Shown: in pieces, positions 1 through 10,681 of the stretch
Layout: each line of letters begins with the position of its first letter
How positions within the stretch are numbered: position 1 is the first letter of the stretch
Source: Apis mellifera
Lineage: Eukaryota; Arthropoda; Insecta; Hymenoptera; Apidae
Assembly (NCBI RefSeq): GCF_003254395.2
Contig: NC_037648.1
Span: 7,002,135 to 7,066,134 of the forward strand
Direction: 5' to 3'
DNA: 64,000 nucleotides
The notes under the pieces: generated by a model
The model's database searches: none
What the model was told of the DNA's origin: nothing
What the model saw: only the letters and a program-made list of their open reading frames with translations
Position numbers and translations under genes: made by a program

Positions 1-806
1 ATTGAAAATCTTTTGATCTAATGATTTTTATTATAAAAATTATATTTTTTATAAAAAAAACTAATGCATCAAAAAATATATAATTATATATATATATTTA
101 AAAAACAAAATTAATTTGTATATTCATATATAAATTATATACGAATATTATATTATATACGAATTATTATATATTTTCATATGGATTTCTTACACATCTT
201 CTTTTCTAACGTATCCATCTAAAAAAATGAATAATATATCCTCAAATTATATCCTCTTTGATTATTTAATTTTTTTTTTAAATATTTATTTATAGAATAA
301 AAATAAGTTTCAAACAAAATAAAAATCGAAATCTCAATTTATTATACACATGATAAAAAATTATTTATTTCATCTATTAGAAATTATTTCATTAATAATA
401 CATTTTATTTTATTTATTTTATTTTTAATTTTGAAATGTGAAGATATTCTAATTAATATAGAATTAGATATTAAAATTAATATAGAATTAGAATTAATAA
501 AGCATATTAATATAAAAGAACTTAAACATTTTTTAAATTGAATAAATTCATTGGAATATAATTTATAATTTTTTAAAAAATTTGATTCTAATAAATAAAA
601 TACAATATAATAAAAAATCTCTTGACTTTGATTTTTAAAATCAAGATTGCAATTCTTATTTTAGTAAAAAATATCTGAAACTATGATGTATCTTTTTTCA
701 CTTTGTATTATTTTATTATAAATCTTATTTAATTAAAACTAAATGCTTATTTTTAAGTTCCTCTATTAATTCATTAAATTATATTATAATATCGAAATAA
801 TAATAC
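1..806 (-). other. TSC2 intron (3' part continues off the left edge)
   Basis: This is very AT-rich sequence downstream of the last visible TSC2 exon on the minus strand. It is expected to be intron because the tuberin GAP domain has not yet been encoded. I see no segment resembling the GAP domain. The small open frames here consist of AT-rich codons (Ile, Leu, Lys, Asn) and are not supported as genes. Confidence 0.6.
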
Positions 807-3800
807 CTCATATCCTTTGCGTACGTAGTTTTCGCGGGTTTCTTTAATTCAGCATCAAGTTTAATTTCTATATCTGCTGAAAAATCACGATCGACTTGTT
901 GTAAATTTAATTTTTCTTTATTCAAGAATGGATTTTTCCAATTAGCACTCATTTCGGGACTAGAATTTGATCTACGTACAGGATTTCGAGAACGACGTAA
1001 ATCTACCAAATTTTTTAATATATAAATTTTTTCAATCATTCATTAAGATAAATAAAATATGATATTACTTAATCATACCATCTTCACCATCTTCTAAACT
1101 TTCTAAACTATCACGTGAACTTTGCCTTGAAGGACTCGGTCGAGCTGGTGAACCAGGTATAGCTATTGGACCTGATGACACAGAAGATATCATAGATTTC
1201 ATATTGTTATGATCATTTTTTATTTGATCCATATTTTTATCTGCAATATCCTGTAAATAGTTCTTGTAAATTTTTCTATATAATATCTAAATCATATTTT
1301 TATAATTTACCTCTGTTTCATCTCCAGAATATTCTGATGTAAATTCTTGCTGCTTTTGCTTCAAATCCTGATTTGGTCTATATAAAGCCATTATGTCATA
1401 CACAGGAAAATCTATATTTGTTTCAAATTGCATAGAATTCTGAATTCTCATTATCCAAGACATATCACCTGTAGGTCTACGCACATATATTTCAGCCCAT
1501 CCTTGACACCAACAAGCGCAAAGAACATGTTCTTCTTGTTTCTCACTATTAAGTATTTGTTCTAATTTTGACGATTCTGCTTGATCTTTATCTATTTTTT
1601 CTAAAGAATGATCTTTTTTTATAGAATCTAAATCTTCTGATGTTTTCTTCAATTCTTCTGTTGGAGAATTTGCAGCTGTATTTACAGTAGAATTTCCATA
1701 ACCTCCAGAAAACTGTCTAGATAATTTATCTTCTTTTGCTGTCTGTATATGTATATTATCATTTTATACTTTAGAATAATTTGGAAATAATAATAAAATA
1801 ATTATATAAATAATATCAATAATACCTCTATACTTGATGCTCGTCGTAAATTTGATTGCAATGCTTTTGAATGTTCAGGAGATTGAGGACCAGATTTACA
1901 CACAACCCAACAATTATCACAAAGTCCATTTCGCATTGCTTTATTACTACAACCGCTTGTCGTTACAGTAATAAGTTTATTACCAAGTAACCATGTCATA
2001 GATTGACCCTCTTTAAGTAGAAAATCAGCAGATGGTAATCTAATAAATATAAATTATCATTATAACTTATGTGTTTTTTAAAATCAATAAAATATCTTTA
2101 TTAATAATTATAAATTTACCTTTTAGGTCGAGCTGAATAAGTTGAAAATGTATATCGAGCCATAAGATCAATACAAGTTTCAGTAAGTTCAACATGAAAA
2201 GTCATTAAAGCCTCATCAATTGGAGGCTTTAAATCTGAAACTTTATTATCTCCTATCATTCGATTTGTCATTATTGGTCTTTCTCTCCTGCCTCTACTGC
2301 CCTACAAATAAAGATTTAAAAACAATAATAATATAACATAATATAATTTTATTACTTTTTTTCATACCTGCTCTGTTAAACTCGAACTACGTTTTCTATT
2401 TGAAGAATCTTCATTTATAAAATTAAAATCTGATTTCATTAAATGACCTTCTTCAAAAGGAACTATAACATTAGCTTTCAAACCCTATTTATTAAAAAAA
2501 AATAGTTTTATTATTAAGTTTTATTATTAATAATATTATTATATTAATAACAAATTAATGATTCACATACTGTAGTAATAAATCTAACAAAATCTCTTCG
2601 AAATGGTAATCTGCATTTCAAAAACCATACAGCAATTACATGATGTGCCAAGGATACTGTATAATGATCATATTTAAAAGGATTTGTATATGGTAATAGA
2701 ATTGCAAAAACTGACATGTATTGATCTCCAATAAAACTTGCAAAAACTTTTGGAAGTCTAGTAAGAGCTGTATAAAAAATATATATATACATACATATTT
2801 CATAATTAAATTGTTCTATAGATTTTATAAAACTTACTAGATAAAAATTCTAAAATTGGTATAGCTATATGTACTGTTGCTGAAATTTTTGATAAATTTA
2901 AAAGTACTTCGGATAAAAGTTTATTCATTGCATCACGCATCTCTAAAATACAAGTTGTAAGGCTAGTAACACATTGACTTGCACATTTTGCTGTTAAACC
3001 AACCTAAATAAACAAATTTAAAAAACTTTTTATTTATTAAATTACATAAATATTATATCAATATAATTTCTTTAAAAAATCAATTTTATTTTTACCTCTA
3101 AACATTTTATTAAACGCTGTTGTAAATTAGGTTCTAAATGTGCATGATATGAAGCTAATGATGCTAATACTGGAAAAACATGAACGCGAAATTCTGAAAG
3201 AGTAAATTTTGGAGGGACATTGTAAAGAGACTCTGGAAGTCTTAAACTTTTGTCACTAACCTAAAATATTAAAATATATTAAAATATATTAAAATAAACT
3301 TTTTTAAAAATTAAAAAAAAAAGAAATAAATTAAAGTAATATATTACAATATATACAAATAATATATATAATATACAAATTAAAATAATATACCATCGAG
3401 CAAAGTGCATTTGCAAAATAATCAATATCATTTGTATGTCGTGATAATATTAATGCTCTGTTTTGCATCACTTGAGGTAATTCTTTTAATACCAGTTGTA
3501 AAACTTTCCAATCTACAAAAATACAATAAATACGAATATTAATTTTTAACTTTTATATATAAAAAAATTACATTATTAATTTAAAATACATAATTTAAAA
3601 TACATAATATAAACCTTTTTCCAATTTAATACAGGAAATAACAGCTTTACATGCAAGTGCCAATGACATGTAAGTAATTTGACAAGATAAGTGCTGCAAT
3701 GGAGCTGGATTGACTGGTGGAGGACTATTACCACCTCCTCCACTATTTATTCGTTCAGTTGTTGTATGTTCTAAAATTAAATATGGACTAAACTTTATCA

Positions 3801-6800
3801 CGGATAAGTTTTGAGTATCCGGAAATCCAAGATGATAAAGTGTGTTTGCTCTAATTTTTAAAAAACATTCAAAAATCTAAAATGCAAAATAATTTTATGA
3901 TAAAATAATATATATTAAAATATAATTAACATATTATTAATATAAAAATATATTACAAAAATTAAAATAATATATATATCATATTTATTTATTACCAAAT
4001 ATCGAATAGTAGGAATGTCATAGAAGACAGTTGGCTCTTTATAATGCTGTTCCAAATAATTTACTAAAACTTTATAAGCTCGTATAGCATGACTTGAAGG
4101 TAAATAATAAATTTTTGATATTAAAATTTTTATCACACCAACAACTGCAGTTTTTATATCTTTGATATCAACATCTTTTGTAATTGGTATATCAGATGTA
4201 AAAGGTTTATTGATTACCTTAACATATATAATTCATCTTAAAAATATTATACAATATATCATATAATATTATATGATTTCATCCTTAAAGTGTTATATTA
4301 AAGATCATATATTTTATGTATATATAAATAAACATCTAAAATATCATGTACCTTCTCTAATATATCTAAAAGTTCTAAACATCTCTTTGTATCACATTCA
4401 AGACAAAGATCAATAAGTAAATGTGCAACACCATTCCGAATAGTGATATCAAAATCCATATCAACATGTTGAAAATATGGCACAATTATTCGTTCAATTA
4501 ATTCTTCTTCATATCTAGATCTATTTAAAAAAAAATGTCAATTAAAGTTATCTAATCTTCTATCAAAATTTATCTAATTTAAAAAATTAATTTAAAATTA
4601 AAAATATTAATTTAATATACCTATTAATTTGGACGACATTTGTTAAAACATCAAGAACTTTCATTCTAATGTTGGTACGTGTTTCAATCTTATAATAACG
4701 TTCCATTAAATTTGCTAATTTAAATTGCCAATGATAATGTGTAGGTCCAATAGAACGTGCTCGATATTCAATTAATTTCAAAACAGAACTTTCCTAGAAA
4801 AATTTATTTTATATTTTTTTAAAAAAAGTATTTAAATTTATATTTAAATTACAAATATGATTGATAATTACAGGTCTTGCATCACTACAACGTTCAACGA
4901 GATCATAAAATCGTTGAATACAACCATTATAATGATTAATATCTAGTAAATTTTCAATACTATTTATTGTTTCATGTAAATTCACTGAGACTTGTCTAGT
5001 TGCAGGTTGGTTACTTGTTTCTAACAAAAAAAAATATAAATATTAATAAAAACCAAATATTTATATTAAAATTTACAAATTTTGATTTTACCTGTATGAG
5101 AAATAACTTCTTCAATAATATCAAGAATAATGCTCCATGTAGGATCCCATAACTCAGTTCCATATTTATTTACTAATCTTTGAATTGATAATATAACTTC
5201 ATACATAACTACTGGATGATTACATTTTAAAGCCTTATAAAACAACAAAGCAATAAGTAATACTTTCAAATTATACAAAATAATCAAATGTTAAATTTTA
5301 ATTACTTACTTGATAAAATGAAGGTAAAACAGATGTAGGAGTACATTCTAGTTTTGGAATTTTATGAGTTCCCCAAAGACCCATATTTACATAAAATACT
5401 GCTCCTCTAAGTAGACGAACATCTCTCTGAAAATTTGTATCTTGTAGCAAACGACACATTGTATATAATGCAGAATGACCCATGTGTGTACCTAATAAAT
5501 TACGCATTATCTACAAAAAATCATATTATTTTTAAAATTGAAATATATATTATAATTTTAACTTAAATGAATAATGCGCATAAGTATATTTGATTTAAAT
5601 TTTTTAAAATTTTAATAATAATATACCTTCCAACTTATTTGACAATATGTTTCAACATTAACACTTCCACATAATGCTATGATAAAAGTTTGTAATGAAT
5701 CAGACTGTAAATTACTGTAACAAACAATTGCATCTAAAGCTTCTAAACATCCAGAAACAACTTCACTACTATTACTATAATAACATAGATGGCAGATATA
5801 CCTAAATATACAAAAGATAAGTTTAATTTAATCAGTTAATTTAATAATTAATTATAATATAATCAATTCATAAAACATTTACTGAACAAGGCCTGATATA
5901 ATGTCTTCATCAATATATGCTGAGTTAAACTTAATGACATTAACAAGAAGTAATAAGAATTCAGCTCCTCTTTTTCCATCTCCTGCTGTAACAATTGGCA
6001 TCCAATCTAATAAGAAAGGTCCCATTCTCTCTTCTAGATGTAATATATCTTTTCCATTTTCTGTTAAGCTTTGTAGAAGTTCCAATCTGTATAATAATTC
6101 ATAGCTTAATTAAAAAATATAAAAATAAAAAATATAAAAAATGTAATCATAATACCTAGGTCCAATATCTTCAGGAATATTATGTTCTTTAACAACCATA
6201 AAAAATTTTACTCTCATAAGAGAAGATAATTTAGAATATTGACCTTGAACAAGACATCGCAGAAAATTAAATGTTACATGTCTATGTTCACGAGGTACAT
6301 CTTTTTCTAAAAGATCTTTTACTAAATACCATAATCTTTCAGCAGCTTTCTAATAAAAAATAAAAATTAATAATATTATATATTTCATTATGAAATTTAT
6401 TATTACAAACAATCTACCTACATCTTCCCATTGTTGATTAAGAACTGCATCACACAAATCTTTAATTGCTTTTGTTCGATGATGTACAGGACTTTCAGGA
6501 CTAATTTCTTTTTCAAGATCATGTGTTAATGTAAAATCTTCACGACTTTTATAATTTCCTAAAAAAAAGTTTATTATTAATTTGTTCAAATAGATTATGA
6601 ATTTATAATTTATCATTTAACTAAAATTATAATTTATAAGTTTTGTATTTCATATAATTATAATCATATAATCATATAATTTATAAATAATCGTATTTAA
6701 AGATAATCGTATATAAAGATATATTAATAATTCGATATAATTATAAATTATGAAAATCATATCTATAAAATCACCTTTATTAATACGAAAAAATTGTTTT

Positions 6801-6853
6801 AATTTATCATGTAACGTTTTATTATCTTTATCTTTTGAGCTCATTTTCGACAT
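807..6853 (-). CDS. TSC2: Tuberin (TSC2), partial: 3' end with GAP domain off the left edge
   Basis: Tuberin is the GAP subunit of the TSC1-TSC2 complex, which turns off Rheb and so restrains mTORC1 at the lysosome. About 22 exons can be followed from the ATG at 6853 (a second Met lies three codons on) to a donor at 806/805, giving roughly 1370 residues. Conserved tuberin segments include RNLLGTHMGHSALY (5.5 kb), TPTSVLPSFYQ (5.3 kb), FYDLVERCSDARP (4.9 kb), a block around FAILLPYTNPFKYDHYTVSL (2.7 kb), TWLLGNKLITVTTS (2.0 kb) and QGWAEIYVRRPTGDMSW (1.5 kb). The C-terminal RapGAP domain is not visible and must lie left of position 1. Exon junctions I checked keep phase; for example the exon ending at 1074 completes a GAT codon with the next exon. 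A cysteine cluster near 1.9 kb and a 14-3-3-like RSNSSP near 0.96 kb stand out. It is head to head with MED8. The identification is secure; exact exon edges are inferred from GT-AG. Confidence 0.95.
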
Positions 6854-7977
6854 TTTAGTTTATGAACTAAAAGAAAACACTACAGTATATTCAGAAAAAA
6901 TTGTAATAAGTAATAAGTAGGCATATCAAAATCAAATCTAAACAGAAAAATATCAGAATACACCGTATAAAAAGAGATGGGATGCCAGAAAGTCAAACAC
7001 CAATCAGCTGTAATTTGTAACCATAAAAAAGACACTAATAAAAATCATCAATAGTTTGCATACTATAGTTTGCTTTAGATATAAGATATGGTATTAAATT
7101 TGGCAACATCGCTTTTAGCAGTAAGAAGTATGGAGTCTCATTTTAACATTGTAATAAATCAAAAAACGAAGTCATTAAAATTTTTTTAAAAAAATTGGTT
7201 TGAATGTACATAATTTTTAATAATCGTATTTAAATAATGTGATAAATATAATAATTATAAGTAGAAATAATATGTAAATGCTAAAAATAATAAAAAAAGT
7301 ATACAAATTATGAATAAGTTTGAGGTTATAGTGAATAAATTTAAAATATTTATATTATACAAATATATTACTATATTATTATATTATTATTTAGAAATTA
7401 TTGAAAAAATTAAATTAATTATTATAATTGAGATATATTAATAATCTGTAATTTAATCTGTAATTATTTTCTAATAATTTCTCAAAATTATCTAATAATT
7501 ATTTGTAACATATAAGTAACATATATGATTCAATATCAACTATTTTGAATTTTCTTTTAACATAAATGATATTTTCTTTATTTATCTATATTTATAAATA
7601 ATTTAATTATTTAGAATTAAATTGTGTAAAAAATCAATATGGCATCAATAATAGTGTAAATATAAGATGTGAAAATATTAAGATTCACGTATTTATAAAT
7701 TTTGATTTAATTAAAATCGATTTTTGATTTCTTCAAAATATATCGAAAAATTTAAGAAAAAATTTTTTTGTTATCTCAATAAAATTTTATTATTACTTGT
7801 ATTTTTATATAAATAGTTTTTTACATATAATTTTTTACATAATTTTAATAAATTTTATTAATAAATGTAATAAATAATAAAGAATAAAAATATTATCATT
7901 ATTATATTTATATTTTATAAGGTTATTTTATTAAGATTATATTTTATAATCTTTATTTATATTTTATAAGGTTTAAA
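6854..7977. promoter_or_regulatory. Shared upstream region of TSC2 and MED8 (head to head)
   Basis: About 1.1 kb separates the TSC2 start (minus) and the MED8 start (plus). The part next to TSC2 (6.9-7.2 kb) is less AT-biased and holds a CCAATCAG box at 7000-7007, the preferred form of the NF-Y site. A 33-codon ORF lies at 7088-7189. The rest, 7.2-7.97 kb, is AT-rich with nothing recognisable. Promoter assignment is by position; no TATA or initiator element was confirmed. Confidence 0.5.
7000..7007 (+). promoter_or_regulatory. CCAAT box (NF-Y type)
   Basis: CCAATCAG lies 147 bp upstream of the TSC2 ATG, in reverse orientation relative to TSC2, within the TSC2/MED8 divergent region. The 8-mer matches the extended NF-Y consensus. 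The same 8-mer occurs upstream of CCDC25, which supports a promoter role, but occupancy is inferred. Confidence 0.4.
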
Positions 7978-10681
7978 ATGCAAAGAGAAGAAAAACAATT
8001 AGATTCTGCTTTGGAGGCAATTATTATGAGAGTAAATGATTTAAAGAGTGCAATTGCTGCAATGATATTTAAATTAGAACATGAATATGAAACATTGAAT
8101 TGGCCTAATTTTCTTGATAATTTTGCTCTTATTTCGGGACATGTATGTATTTTACATTTTTTATTTGTAACATATAAATAAAAATTAATCAAAATATATT
8201 GATTTTTAATTTAAAATATATTAAGATTAATTATTAGAATAAATATAAGATAATATCTATTAAAATAATTTTTAAATGAAGTAGTTTGTACAATTATAAT
8301 TATAATTTTATTCAATTTAGTTTTGTTATATATTTATATCTTATTACATAATAAATTTTTTTATAGTTGACTAGTCTTTCAAAAATTCTTGGACATGATA
8401 AGGCACCAAATTTAAGAAACTTAACAGTTTTACCATTAAGATTAAGTCCAGAGAAAGATGAAGAATTGCTTCGTTTAACTGAAGGTAGAATTCCCACATT
8501 TGCTCATGATTTAGTACCAGATTATCTACGAACTAAAGTAGAACCTCAAGCTGAACAAAAAATGATGCAGCTTGAAGCAAAAGCTGCAAATTTAAATTAT
8601 GAAACATCACATGTAAGAAAAAATATTTTTTATTTATATATTAAATCCTATTTAAAAATTTAATATAATTATGAAATATATGTAAATTTAATTTTTTTTT
8701 AATAATAATTAAAAAATTAAATAAATTTAAATCTTGAAAATATTTTAAGATTGAGATAAAATTATATTTCTGTTATTTTATTGTAGAAGTTTAAAGATAA
8801 CTTAAGATGTTCTATTTCTTTTTTAATGTGCTAACTAAACATCATCTAGGACTGCAATGTAAGCTACTATCAGCTAGCTTTCAGCTTTTATTAGTTCCAT
8901 TCGCTTTGGACTGAAATAATTATGAAAATTATACATAAAATAAGTTTCAAATCTTAAAAATATAAAAATATATATTTTGTTTTATAATTTTGCATTTAAT
9001 TAATTATGATAATATACTTTAAATTAACGAATAATAGTATTTCTAATATCATAAATTGCAACTTATTTTACAATTTATTTATATTTATATAAATAAAGAT
9101 TTTTGTAATATATATTTTTTTTTATTAATTTTTTATTTAAATTATTAGAGGAAGTTATTATTTTTGATTAAAGATACTATCATATATTTATTTAAAATTT
9201 AGCAGTATTAAACAAATATTATATAAAATATATAATTATATATAAATTGATTAATTTCCCTCTAATAATTTAAAAATAAAAATTTCATAGTAAGTCCATT
9301 TAGCGAGTGGAACGCTAAATGTTTTTTTTTTTTTTTTTTTTTTCCTAAAATATATATTTTATAATTTTCAGAAACAAGTGGCTCAATACACAAAAGTTAT
9401 TAATCATGTATGGGATATAGCAAATAAGGCACGTGAAGAATGGGAAAGTGAAGCTGGTTCTAGAGCAACTCAAGCTCAAACCAGCAGTACAGCAGATACT
9501 CATGCTCTTGTAGCCGCTGTGGGTATGGGTAAAGGTTTAAAGGTAAATATTTTTATATTTTTTAATTTAATGTTCTTAACTTTTTAATTATCAAAAATAT
9601 ATATATATAGATTTAATATTTAACATTAATATATATGTTTTAAAAAGATATAATTAGCCAATAAATTTAAATTTATATAAAAAATATTAAATATATATTA
9701 ATATTTATTGTAAAAAAATATTATATATTTATAACAATTCAAAAAATTAATATTATTTGCTTTAGATACATTTAATGAAATATGTTACATTCTAAATTTA
9801 AATTAAAATATTAAATATGCTAAAAATTAATTACAATATCCTCAATAATAGATATTGATTTTTGATAATAAATAAAAAAACATTTTTTAAATTAATAAAA
9901 AGTAGTACAACAAAATTCAAATAAATTCATTAATCTAATAAATTCATTTATATTAAATGCGTTTGCAAAAGAAAAATTGAATATGTGAAAAAATTTTTTT
10001 CGTTTATCATATTTGTTAGAAAAGTTGATAATATAACCATATTTCAATTATCATAGAATAGAAGATAAAAAATAGAATAGAAAAAGCCTAGAATAGAAAT
10101 AATGCATTCATACTATCTATATTAAATTAACTTAATACTTTTAATTTCTAACTATAAAGAAAATTATATTAAAAAATAAAAATTTCATCTTTATCTATAT
10201 TTTTGCAATTGATTTGTGAATACAATTTTATGTATTAATATAATTATTTTTAGAACAACATTTTATATATTTAAAACAATAAATTCTGTATATGTAAATC
10301 TGTCTTTAAATACATACATATATATAATATAATTTTATATTTATATTATATATTATTAAATATAATTAATATATTATATTAAAATTCTTTATTTTGTTTT
10401 TATAGTCCGATTCTGTTCAAATGGTACAATCAGGTGTAAATTCAGTACCTAGTGGAATGATAGTAGGAAGACCTGGAAATCAGCAACAAACTCCAGGACA
10501 ATCATTAGGAAATCCACCTAGTAAAAAAATTCATTTTAATCTATTTATAATATTTTATAACTAAAATTTATATTTATAGTATTAATATATTTTATATATT
10601 TTAGTGGGACAAATGACTAAAGCTCCAAGTACAATCAAAACCAATATCAAGGCAGCACCACAAATTCATCCATATAGATAA
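7978..10681 (+). CDS. MED8: Mediator complex subunit 8 (MED8)
   Basis: MED8 is part of the Mediator head module and links activators to RNA polymerase II. Five exons join in frame: 7978-8142, 8367-8612, 9372-9542, 10406-10520 and 10605-10681, giving 257 aa. The N-terminus MQREEKQLDSALEAII, the LSPEKDEELLRLTEGRIPTF block, VPDYLRTK, the THALVAAVGMGKGL segment and the end IKTNIKAAPQIHPYR* closely track animal MED8. The start is chosen because MQREEKQL is the conserved family N-terminus. Intron 2 carries an inverted-repeat element with a hairpin and a T22 tract just before exon 3. A polyadenylation hexamer AATAAA lies at 10794-10799, about 113 nt after the stop. It is divergent from TSC2. The long AT-rich stretch that follows is not part of the gene. 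Confidence 0.97.
8895..9321. repeat. Nested inverted-repeat (MITE-like) element in MED8 intron 2
   Basis: Two nested imperfect inverted repeats are visible. The outer arm TTCCATTCGCTTTGGACT (8895-8912) pairs with AGTCCATTTAGCGAGTGGAA (9293-9312). The inner arm AAATTATTAGAGGAAGTT (9139-9156) pairs with AATTTCCCTCTAATAATTT (9253-9271). The right end also holds a perfect 9-bp hairpin, CATTTAGCG/CGCTAAATG (9297-9305 and 9313-9321), followed directly by 22 T (9322-9343). The layout resembles a decayed non-autonomous DNA transposon, but no clear target-site duplication was found. Confidence 0.45.

Noticed and set aside
180..218. Minus-strand MDTLEKKMCKKSI small ORF after a TTTTTTTAG acceptor-like site
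   Set aside because: Phase does not continue TSC2, it is only 13 codons, and no independent support exists.
350..541. 63-codon plus-strand ORF
   Set aside because: Made almost only of Ile, Leu, Asn, Lys and Phe codons in AT-rich intron DNA; no family resemblance.
725..780. Minus-strand frame reading FNELIEELKNKHLVLIK then stop, a possible extra TSC2 exon
   Set aside because: Joining the preceding exon to the only nearby acceptor puts a different frame in use and stops after three codons; no resemblance to the tuberin GAP domain.
9297..9343. Hairpin plus T-run as a bacterial-type terminator
   Set aside because: The window is clearly eukaryotic and the site lies inside a MED8 intron; kept only as a structural or mobile-element observation.
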